Shown piece after piece: positions 23,108 through 35,100 of a stretch of DNA of 64,000 nt (positions are counted from its first letter, which is position 1; each line of letters starts with the position of its first letter). Source of the DNA: Macrostomum hystrix (Eukaryota > Platyhelminthes > Macrostomidae); NCBI GenBank assembly GCA_950097015.1, contig CATNEN010000041.1:1839501-1903500 (forward strand), read 5' to 3'. The notes below the pieces were generated by a model. That model was given only the letters and a program-made list of their open reading frames with translations, was not told where the DNA came from and ran no database searches. Position numbers and translations under genes: made by a program.

Positions 23108-26100
23108 ATGTCCGAATCAGCTGATCTGGAGAGTGGAGTTGCCGGCCTGGCCATCGACTGTCAGGAATCGCCTGACCGAGTTGGCAAGTGGCTGACCAAG
23201 AATGACCGCTACAGCCACCGCTCGCCTACCGCCACAGCCAGAGCCGAGGAGGCCGGCTCTGATGACAGCGGCAGGCCGTCGAGCGTTGACACGGATGCTG
23301 CTGCCAGTCCTCGGCAGCCAGACAAGGCGCAGCAGCAACTGCAGTCCAAGAATTCCAACAACTCGGCAGTTACTGTCCACCCTGACCGGTCAGCCCGTGT
23401 CATCGTCCGCGGCGCCTCCCCCGTGCCTGGAGACGATAATGACATTGTGCACCAGTTCTTGATCCCCAACAAGCTGGGCGGCTCCATGGTGGGCACCCGG
23501 GGCCGCAACATTAACTACATCCGGGCCAAGTCAGGCGCCTCCGTGTGGATCAGCCGCAACTTCTTTGATAAGAAGACTCAGGTGGTCAATGTGCGAGGTG
23601 AGCGTGCCAGTCATGTTGTGCCAGAGTGTTATGAGAATTCCCATGTTACCCTTGGTTAAAATGTGCAAATCTGCTTGAAATTCGATGCTCTTCCCATCTC
23701 CTCTCTCGCATTTCCCATCTCCTCTCTCACATTTCTTATCTCCCCTCTCACATTTCCCATCTCCTCTCTCACGTTTCCCATCTCCTCTCTCACATTTCCC
23801 ATCTCCTCTCCGAACTCTCTCATAATAAAAATTCGCATTTTAGGTTAATACTTAGACTATTATGTACTGGGTACATTCTCCTAAAAAGGAACTTCAGCAG
23901 ATATTTCTGACCCACTTCTGTTGTCTGGGATATCTGAGACATGATTTAAATGTAGCAAGCATTTTTTTGAATTCCCAGAAAGGCAGAAAAAAATTAATTT
24001 AATCGGTCAAAGAAGATTTTCTAGGCGGTTCAGAGCAGTATTTGCCGATTGAGACAATGCCAGCCAGCTGCACCCGTCTCGCTGAAATTCGGCCCGCAGG
24101 TCCCGTAAACTGCGTGAAGATCGCCCTGCAGGTGATTAAAAAGCGCTTCCCGGAGCTGGACGTGAAGCCCATAAACACGGCTGTGCCAATACAGCGCAAC
24201 CCGGCACTGCAGCCCACCATGTGCCAGGTGAGTCTGTCTGGGACCAGTTCGGCTGGGGATTCGCGTGCCGCCGCGCGTGCGTGACTCTGAGCCGGGAGCG
24301 CCAGCAATTTCTGGCTGAGCACAAGTCTGGCTTCTTGTTTGCCCGGCTGTGTGCTCAAAACTTCTGCGAACAATTTTTCTTTTGTCAAGACAAGAAATTG
24401 CATTGAGCGGAAATGACAAGAAGGGCTTGAGACTTTGGGAAAATAAAGGCGGTGATGACGATCAGGAACAGGTTTAGGCAGCAGTAATGAACGCTAATGA
24501 TGACCGATTTCACACCCGTCAGTGGGTAATAATGATCGCTGAAACACCGGTTAAAGGGTAATAATGACCAATCAAACACCTGTTATAGGGTATAATGACC
24601 GATCAAACGCCTGTTAGAGGGTAATGATGACCAATCAAACACCTGTTAGAGGGTAATAATGACCGATCAAACACCTGTTAGAGGGTAATAATGACCGATC
24701 AAACACCTTTTAGAGGGTAATAATGACCAATCAAACACCTGTTAGAGGGTAATAATGACCGATTAAACACCGATTGGAGGGCAATAATGACCAATCAAAC
24801 ACCTGTTAGAGCGTAATAATGACCGATCAAACACCTGTTAGAGGGTAATAATGACCGATCAAACACCTGTTAAAGGATAATTATGACCAAGCAAACACCG
24901 GTTGTCGCGACCTGTTATTTGTGAGAAGTTATGATCTGAAGAGGTTTTTTGAGCGCTGCAGCTCAGCAAAATATGGGCAGAGACTAGAGGAGACATTTTG
25001 CAGATAATATTTCTTCAGTTTCTATTGCATTGACGCCTGACTCAACAGACTCAAAAGCGGCTTGTTGCCATCTGACAGGCTCTGTCCTGGCCTCGTTTAA
25101 CCTCGGCTTGTCAAGTCAAATTCAAGCGCAGTTGGGGCTAATAAATTATGACAATGATCATAATGAAGAACAAGCAAGCGAAAATTTTGTATTCAGATCT
25201 GCTACTGCCATCTGCAATGCTCTGCCATCTGACAGCCCCACACCCCCACATCTGTGCCATTGTTCCTCTGCTCCTGCGGCCTCATTGTTGCCTTTTTTCG
25301 CTTATTTTGCCTGCTGAATTGAGGGGCTTTGTCCCCCTGTGCGTCCTATGTAGCTGTTTCAATTGATTCTGTGGCTAAACCTGATTCTATGCGACCCTCT
25401 TTGGCAATGATCAGCTGCACAGCGAACAGTTACTATTACATTATCTTCCCCTATCTCCTCTTCCCTCTGCTCTCCTATCTCCTCTCTCATATCCTATCTC
25501 CCCTCTCATCTCCTATCTCCCCTCTCATCTCCTATCTCCCCTCTCATCTCCTATCTCCCCACTCATCTCCTATCTCCTCTCTCATCTCCTATCTCCCCTC
25601 TCATCTCCTATCTCCCCACTCATCTCCTATCTCCCCACTCATCTCCTATCTCCCCACTCATCTCCTATCTCCTCTCTCATCTCCTATCTCCCCACTCATC
25701 TCCTATCTCCTCTCTCATCTCCTATCTCCCCACTCATCTCCTATCTCCCCACTCATCTCCTATCTCCCCACTCATCTCCTATCTCCCCACTCATCTCCTA
25801 TCTCCTCTCTCATCTCCTATCTCCCCACTCATCTCCTATCTCCCCACTCATCTCCTATCTCCCCTCTCATCTCCTATCTCCCCTCTCATCTCCTATCTCC
25901 CCTCTCATCTCCTATCTCCCCACTCATCTCCTATCTCCCCTCTCATCTCCTATCTCCCCACTCATCTCCTATCTCCCCACTCATCTCCTATCTCCCCACT
26001 CATCTCCTATCTCCCCACTCATCTCCTATCTCCCCACTCATCTCCTATCTCCCCACTCATCTCCTATCTCCTCTCTCATCTCCTATCTCCCCACTCATCT

Positions 26101-29100
26101 CCTATCTCCCCACTCATCTCCTATCTCCCCACTCATCTCCTATCTCCCCACTCATCTCCTATCTCCCCACTCATCTCCTATCTCCCCACTCATCTCCTAT
26201 CTCCTCTCTCATCTCCTATCTCCCCACTCATCTCCTATCTCCCCACTCATCTCCTATCTCCCCTCTCATCTCCTATCTCCCCTCTCATCTCCTATCTCCC
26301 CTCTCATCTCCTATCTCCCCACTCATCTCCTATCTCCCCTCTCATCTCCTATCTCCCCACTCATCTCCTATCTCCCCACTCATCTCCTATCTCCCCACTC
26401 ATCTCCTATCTCCCCACTCATCTCCTATCTCCCCACTCATCTCCTATCTCCTCTCTCATCTCCTATCTCCCCACTCATCTCCTATCTCCCCTCTCATCTC
26501 CTATCTCCCCTCTCATCTCCTATCTCCCCTCTCATCTCCTATCTCCCCTCTCATCTCCTATCTCCCCTCTCATCTCCTATCTACCCTCTCATCTCCCACC
26601 CTTCTCTCGTCGTCTGCAATTTCGGTTGCAGCAGTTCTGCACGTGTCCCAGCCCCCCAATCCCCAATGCTCTCTAGTAAAAGACACGCTACAGTTTAGGT
26701 CAAGTGAACTTGGCGCTCATAATAATAAACATAAAAAAGTCAATCTAAAAATAGCTTCACAGAGAACTAGAGTAATGCTCAGTGACCAGTTGAAATGATC
26801 ACGTGTTCTGCGTTGTTTGAGCGGTGCCCGATTGCATTCTCCAATATCTTATCAATCATTGTCTGGCCCTCACCCCACCGCGGCCGCCCGCCCTCTGTCC
26901 ATGGGGCCCTTTACTCTCCCTGTATTCAGCTAATCTGCCAGTCTGCTATCAGTTTCGCTTGTTGTTTTTTTGCTGCAGTTTCTGCTGGGGGTCATGTGAC
27001 TGACTCTCTTGCTTGTTTTTTGTAACTACAACTCGTCCCGTCCCTTTCTTACAGCCGGCCCCTCGATTTAACGACTGTCTTCTTTATTACTGTCTCTCCT
27101 GACCCATTGTTCTTCTGGTAGCAGCAGTCAAGGTCTTTGTTTTAGCCAGCCCTGCGCTTTTAGTTTCTGTGCAACGACCCCTCACAGCAGCAAGTTTCTC
27201 TTTCACTTCTAGCCTGAGATTCGCCGAGATCTCTCAGCCAATCCAGGCCTTGTATAGATGAGGCAGGGCAGATAGATAAGGCAGGGTAGATAGATGAGGC
27301 AGGGCAGATAGATGAGGCAGGGTAGATAGATGAGGCAGGGCAGATAGATCAGGCAGGGTAGATAGATGACGCAGGGTAGATAGATGAGGCAGGGCAGATA
27401 GATGAGGCAGGGCAGATAGATGAGGCAGGGCAGATAGATGATGCAGGGCAGATAGATGAGGCAGGGTAGATAGATGAGGCAGGGCAGATAGATGAGGCAG
27501 GGCAGATAGATGAGGCAGGACAGATAGATCAGGCAGGGTAGATAGATGAGGCAGGACAGATAGATCAGGCAGGGTAGATAGATGAGGCAGGGCAGATAGA
27601 TGAGGCAGGACAGATAGATCAGGCAGGGTAGATAGATAAGGCAGGGTAGATAGATGAGGCAGGGCAGATAGATCAGGCAGGGCAGATAGATGAGGCAGGG
27701 AAGATAGATGAGGCAGGGCAGATAGATCAGGCAGGGCAGATAGATAAGGCAGGGTAGATAGATGAGGCAGGGCAGATAGATCAGGCAGGGCAGATAGATG
27801 AGGCAGGGAAGATAGATGATGCAGGGCAGATAGATGAGGCAGGGTAGATAGATGGGGCAGGGCAGATAGATGGGGCAGGGCAGATAGATGAGGCAGGGTA
27901 GATAGATGAGGCAGGGCAGATAGATCAGGCAGGGCAGATAGATAAGGCAGGGTAGATAGATGAGGCAGGGCAGATAGATCAGGCAGGGCAGATAGATGAG
28001 GCAGGGCAGATAGATCAGGCAGGGCAGATAGATGGGGCAGGGCAGATAGATCAGGCAGGGCAGATAGATCAGGCAGGGCAGATAGATGAGGCAGGGCAGA
28101 TAGATGAGGCAGGGCAGATAGATGGGGCAGGGCAGATAGATGAGGCAGAGTAGATAAAGGCAGGGTAGGCAGAGTAGACAAGCAGAGCGGCCTGGTAACA
28201 GTCATTGTCTATTTACAAGCATTAGTGGCCTATTTTCATAGCAGAGTTTCCCGCAGAAGTAGTTCTCGCTGGCCAGTTCAGGCAGTTTTCACGGGTTATT
28301 TTTGTCATCCGTGGCGTGGGCGCGTGTTGCTTTTAAAGCTTTGCAGCTGCCGCTTCGCTGTTAGTGCCTGGGAGGATCAAAGCCGCGAGGGGTCATTTCT
28401 GATCCTAGAGGTCGCTAGAGCATTTTTAACTACGGCCTTTTGCGGAAAGCACTCGGCAAAGAAGGTTGCTGAGCAAAGCTAGGAAATGGGCGCGCTTATT
28501 TGCCAGCCGCTTGCCAAGAAATGAAACAGTCAATATTTTAATTAGTCCGCAAACTGGCCGCAGCAAGCGAAAGTTGAAACCAACCACATACCCGAAGCTC
28601 ACTGCAACTCATTGAATGCTGTCTGCACACGGAGACAGACAGACAGAGCTGAGCTCAAACACTTCTAGCTTTGGGGTTGTATTTGTAAGCAGACAGAGCT
28701 GAGGAGGTCACACGAGTGCTTTGGGAATCGAAAAACACTTCATGACCATTATTTGTTCAAGTTAGCGAGCGGATCAGAGGGTGGAGTTTAGGCTTGAGTT
28801 ATTCAGTCTGAGCCCTGTGAGTGAGTCATCTGCCCCAGCTAGTAGAAGGAAGTTCTTGCAATTCACCGGACAGTTCTTCACAATAGACTAAATTAAAATA
28901 TTGTAGACAGGGTCTAGGCCAATATTTACAGTCATTAATTGTAGATGCATCGGATGTTGTGTACACAGCCTCATGTTGCTTTCTAGATTATCTCTGAGAT
29001 GTTTCAGAGGCCTCCATGCAGTGAGTAAATTGCATGCGTGTCTGATCTGGCTGAAACCCTGCCAGCCGTGCCCTTCTGTGCCACTTTCTGCTGAGTGGGG

Positions 29101-32100
29101 CCTGGGAAATCTTCATTTTTTCATGTCTAGTCTCAGAAGCCGAGCTGCTCATTTTGAGTGCCTGTCGTCTGTCTGGGCTGCACGGCTGCTGTCCTGCTCA
29201 GCTCTAACCTCCATTCACACCCTCACTTGACTGCAACAGACCTGCTTCCTCTGCTTCTCTTCCCTCTCCGCTGCTTCTGCTGCTCAACATGTGTCTCCGC
29301 CTCCGGGATAAGACAGTTGGAGCTGCCAGTTTGAGTAGGGGGAAAAGTGACCGGCTGTGCTCAGCCGTACGCAGGCTCAGTGCTCAAGGCGGAGGGAGGA
29401 GTCGCGGTGTGCGGGACGCCAGCTGCCCGTCAGCTGACTGAGTGTCACACCGGCGTTGGCTTTGAGTCCCATTTTGACACATTATTGAGCAGATATTGGG
29501 ACTGCCGCCTACCTGAGGACATTTTAAACGGCCAGTTTTTATTCCAGTTTTTAACCGGGGCCAGGACCGCCTGCCGAACACTCGACTGACTTTCTTCCCG
29601 ATAATTTTTTACAAATTTTTTCTAATACCTTCTCCCACTGGGACAGCGGCTGTGAGTTCACTGTGAGCACAGCTGGCTGGGGTGAGAGGTTCGCTTTCTA
29701 TTACTGTGTTTAAAAAATATTCCCCATTTTTCCATTTCCCAACGCCGGCCTTGGCCTCTATCCAGAATAGGTGTGACCTTCCAGGCGCTGTTTATTTGGC
29801 CCTCCTTTGCCCTGGATTTCGGCCGGCACCACACTCTAGCTCATGCGGCTATGAAATTACTTCGGGAACTTTTTCTTGTCATCTAAAAACCCCATGACTA
29901 GACAATCCCTAAACTTCAAAACCCCAAATTTTCGGTCTTGAAGTTCACAATCCCCAGACTTCACAATCCCCAGACTTCACAATCCCCAGACTTCACAATC
30001 ACCAGACTTCACAATCCCAGACTTCACGATCCCCAGACTTCACAATCCCTTGACTTCACAATCCCAGACTTCACGATCCCCAGACTTCACGATCCCCAGA
30101 CTTCACGATCCCCAGACTTCACAATCACCAGACTTCACAATCACCAGACTTCACAATCCCCAGACTTCACAATCCCTTGACTCCACAATCCCCAGACTTC
30201 AAAATCCCCTAGATTTCACAGTTGCTCAAAATTCAGGTGCTATAAAAAAATTACAGTCTCCAGATGTCAAATTCGGCATTTCTAATGCGGTGCAAAGTCC
30301 TGCAGCTAACACTACTAAAACTTGTCCATTTTTAGGCATGGCTCCTCCAAAAGCGAGTGCGTGGGCGGTGGCGGGGCTAATTTTGAGTGGCATTCTCCCA
30401 GCCAAATTCTCCCACACAGTGCTAGGCGGGGCCAGTCCTCAATCCATATAATTGAGTGAGTGGTGTTTGCCCTAGAGACAACTCTGCTATGCGGGCGTGT
30501 TTGAACTGCCTGCCAGGTGCTCAGGTAGAGGCAGCCGCGAGTGTGAGCCTTAGCCCGATTAGCACACGCTTATTCGGTGGCCGCCATCGGAATGCCCCAA
30601 TTGACACTGGCGGAATGAAAACTGATAAGATAGCGAAAGGCCGGCCGGCCCGCGGTCCGTTATCTGTTTGGGTCTCACCATTTTCTATCCCTGACTAGGC
30701 TGGCTTCTTATTTAGCGATATGAGGCCAAGGCCTGGTTCCTGTTTAATCATTCACATTGGCCTCTCTTTAACTGTTTGGGAGGTGCGCCTTGAAGTTCGT
30801 TGGCAATGACTCAACATTTCCAGCCATGAAGTGTGGTGTGTGCGCCTGTGTTTCTCTGGACTGTTTACTGGCAGATCTTGCGCACCTTGTGTGCTGGAGT
30901 GTGTTCTCTGATTGACTGGTCAAAACAATGACTTGCATGACCTCGCTATTGATTTGCATTGGGAAATCTCCTTGAAACCCCGCAGCTGAACCTGCCCGTT
31001 GGCGCCCTGGTGGACGTGAACGTGTGCGCCATGTGCCGCGGCACCACCCTGTTCGTGCAGCAGCCCACCCACCCCAGCTACCACCATCTGGAGAAGATGG
31101 ACTTCTCAATCCAGAAGCACTACGCTGACCAGTCCGCCGTGCCCTCGCTGCCGAGGCCCGTGAACCCCGGCGCCGTCTGCGTGGCCCCGTTCGGCTCCGC
31201 CTGGTATCGGGCCATCATCGCCGATGTGTACCCAGAGGACGACCTGGTGCTGATGAAGTACCTGGACTGGGGCGGCTATGAGAGAATGCCGGTTAGCTGT
31301 CTGAAGCAGATCCGGTAAGACCTGCGCTTTGAAATTATTGGGCTTACAGGTGGATTGTCATATCTAACAGGTGGGTTGTCATATCTAACAGGTGGATTGT
31401 CATATCTATTACCAAGTTCCACGTGAGGAACACAATGTGGATTGTCATATCTAACAGGTGGGTTGTCATATCTAACAGGTGGATTGTCATATCTAACAGG
31501 TGGATTGTCATATCTAACAGGGTGCATACCATATCTAACAGGTGGATTGTCATATCTAACAGGTGGGTTGTCATATCTAACAGGTGGATTGTCATATCTA
31601 ACAGGTGGGTTGTCATATCTAACAGGTGGATTGTCATATCTAACAGGTGGGTTGTCATATCTAACAGGTGGATTGTCATATCTAACAGGTGGGTTGTCAT
31701 ATCTAACAGGGGGATTGTAATATCTAACAGGTTGCATTTCATATCTAACAGGTTGCATTTCATATCTAACAGGGTGTGTCATATCTATCCCATTGTATCA
31801 TATCTAAAGGTATTTAATGTATTGTCTTATAGGCTTGGCATATTTTTTTCTAACATGCCAGGTGCCCTGTCCACATGATTGAGTCTCAGAGCAGTGAGCA
31901 CAGTGAAATCCTAAGGCTGAGTTTAGTTTTTTACTCAACGATGTCGCAAGCAGCTTATTTGTTACCCACCCTCTGACCGAAAAGCTTTTAATCGGATATT
32001 GCGAAGGAGCTACTTTGCGCTTCAAGCTTTGCTGAGATGTAAAGCCCCAATGGTTAGATATTGTGCTAATGCATTTGAAAATTGTACCTCGTATGCAGAC

Positions 32101-35100
32101 TCGAGACCTAGCTTAAGCTCCACTTCTCATCCTGAGCTGCTGCGGAGGCCTGCTCTGTTCTCAGGAATGCGGCTGGGCTGAGCACTCTTCTCTATTATCT
32201 AAGTAGCTGGATAAGCATTGCTACTGCAGCATATCCCACTGTTTTAAATCCCCTAATGGTTTATAAACTCGTCTATTGTGCCTCATTCTCTCCTGTGCCA
32301 TCAGCTACTGCTTGTGCAACATCTGCTACCCTGCCCCGGAACTGCTTCTGCATCGTCGTTTGATCCCTCTCCCCAATGTCTACTCTCCCCAATGTCTGCT
32401 CTCCCTAATGTCTACACTACCCAATGTCTACACTACCCAATGTCTACACTACCCAATGTCAACACTACCCAATGTCTACACTACCCAATGTCTACACTAC
32501 CCAATGTCTACACTACCCAATGTCTACACTACCCAATGTCTACACTACCCAATGTCTACACTACCCAATGTCTACACTACCCAATGTCTGCACTACCCAA
32601 TGTCTACACTACCCAATGTCTGCACTACCCAATGTCTACACTACCCAATGTCTACACTACCCAATGTCTACACTACCCAATGTCTACACTACCCAATGTC
32701 AACACTACCCAATGTCTACACTACCCAATGTCTGCACTACCCAATGTCTACACTACCCAATGTCTACACTACCCAATGTCTACACTACCCAATGTCAACA
32801 CTACCCAATGTCTACACTACCCAATGTCTACACTACCCAATGTCTGCACTACCCAATGTCTGCACTACCCAATGTCTGCACTACCCAATGTCAACACTAC
32901 CCAATGTCTGCACTACCCAATGTCTACACTACCCAATGTCAACACTACCCAATGTCTACACTACCCAATGTCTACACTACCCAATGTCTACACTACCCAA
33001 TGTCTGCACTACCCAATGTCTACACTACCCAATGTCTACACTACCCAATGTCTACACTACCCAATGTCTACACTACCCAATGTCTACACTACCCAATGTC
33101 AACACTACCCAATGTCTACACTACACAATGTCAACACTACCCAATGTCTACACTACCCAATGTCTACACTACCCAATGTCAACACTACCCAATGTCAACA
33201 CTACCCAATGTCTACACTACCCAATGTCAGACTACGCAATGTTTTTATCCCTGAAGAAATTAGGTCCGCAGAGAATAATTCTGTCACTGCATTTGATAGC
33301 AGCTACACTTACTGTCCCTAAGGCGGCACCCAAACAAAGTAACGAAGTGGCGAATTAGTAAAATCTGCTATTCTCGGATTTTCGGCCCTATTAATGGACT
33401 CGGCTGGCAACTGGTCTCAAATGTTGCGCAGAGTTTAAACCACAGTACCAGAGTCAGGGGTGATTCTTCCCATCCCGATCCCCGTTATCTGCTTTATTCC
33501 CCACTCAGCTTAAACTGTTCTTATCGGCTCACAAGTGGCGCATTTGCTGCGGTGAGAAGGCCTGCAATTGGATTGCTAGACTAGTCCCACTCGGCCTACG
33601 CTTGTTTCTGGCCTGGCTACCCTCTGACTCGTGAGTCATGCTTCTGTTCCTTAACAGATAAAATAGCCGGCCTTGCTTTAAGAAGAAGCAGCAGCAGCGG
33701 CCATAAAAATAGACTCCCCGAAGCGCTGCTGTTGTTCGCTGGGAAATAAAAGCGCCCTGAGTCCCAAGCAGCTGTTTTGCTCACTGCTCTGAAGCAAGCT
33801 CATATTTTTATGATTATGCTCCGCCGGAATTCTGGATCTATATTTAGCCACTTTGAAATGCCTGTCAGCCAGAGGTGAGGGCGCGTCTGCCGATTATCTT
33901 CGCGGCTGCTGCTGGACTGACAGCTGACACAAGAACTCGTGTTACTGTTGCTTGCCATTGCTTACACTGGCTTCCACTGACATCTTCCGGGCTGGTCTAG
34001 CTCTCCCTGCTTATCTGTCTGAGATCTGGAGCACTGCCTTCCTGTTTCTCGCCTTCCAACCACTTCCTCACTTCCTCACTCACTTCCCCTCTGCCTCACT
34101 CCTCTCCCTTTCCCTCTGCCTCACTCCTCTTAACCTTTCCCCTCTGCTCAACTCCTCTCCCCTTCCCCTCATGCCTCACTCCTCTCACCTTCCTCCCTCT
34201 GCCTACACTTCACTCTCCCTTCCCTCTGCCTCACTCCTCTCCCTTTCCCCTCTGCCTCACGCTCTCTCCGCCCTTCCCTCTGCCTCACTCCTCTCGCCTT
34301 CCTCCTGCTCCACTGCCTCTCACTTCCTCTGCCTCACTCCTCTCCCTTTCCCTCTGCCTCACTCCTCTCCCTTTCCCTCTGCCTCACTCCTCTCCCTTTC
34401 CCTCTGCCTCACTCCTCTCCCTTTCCCTCTGCCTCACTCCTCTCCCTTTCCCTCTGCCTCACTCCTCTCCCTTTCCCTCTGCCTCACTCCTCTCCCTTTC
34501 CCTCTGCCTCACTCCTCTCCCCTTCCCTCTCCTCACTCCTCTCCCTTTCCCTCTGCCTCACTCCTCTCCCTTTCCCTCTCCTCACTCCTCTCCCTTTCCC
34601 TCTGCCTCACTCCTCTCCCTTTCCCTCTGCCTCACTCCTCTCCCTTTCCCTCTGCCTCACTCCTCTCCCTTTCCCTCTGCCTCACTCCTCTCCCTTTCCC
34701 TCTGCCTCACTCCTCTCCCTTTCCCTCTGCCTCACTCCTCTCCCTTTCCCTTTGCCTCACTCCTCTCCCTTTCCCTCTGCCTCACTCCTCTCCCTTTCCC
34801 TCTGCCTCACTCCTCTCCCTTTCCCTCTGCCACTCCTCTCCCTTTCCCTTTGCCTCACTCCTCTCCCTTTCCCTCTGCCTCACTCCTCTCCCTTTCCCTT
34901 TGCCTCACTCCTCTCCCTTTCCCTCTGCCTCACTCCTCTCCCTTTCCCTCTGCCTCACTCCTCTCCCTTTCCCTCTGCCTCACTCCTCTCCCTTTCCCTC
35001 TGCCTCACTCCTCTCCCTTTCCCTCTCCTCACTCCTCTCCCTTTCCCTCTGCCTCACTCCTCTCCCTTTCCCTCTGCCTCACTCCTCTCCCTTTCCCTCT

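Noticed and set aside
32276-33358. Three overlapping forward frames with repeated Met-Ser-Thr-Leu-Pro
   Set aside because: Translation of the 16-bp intronic array, equally open in all frames.
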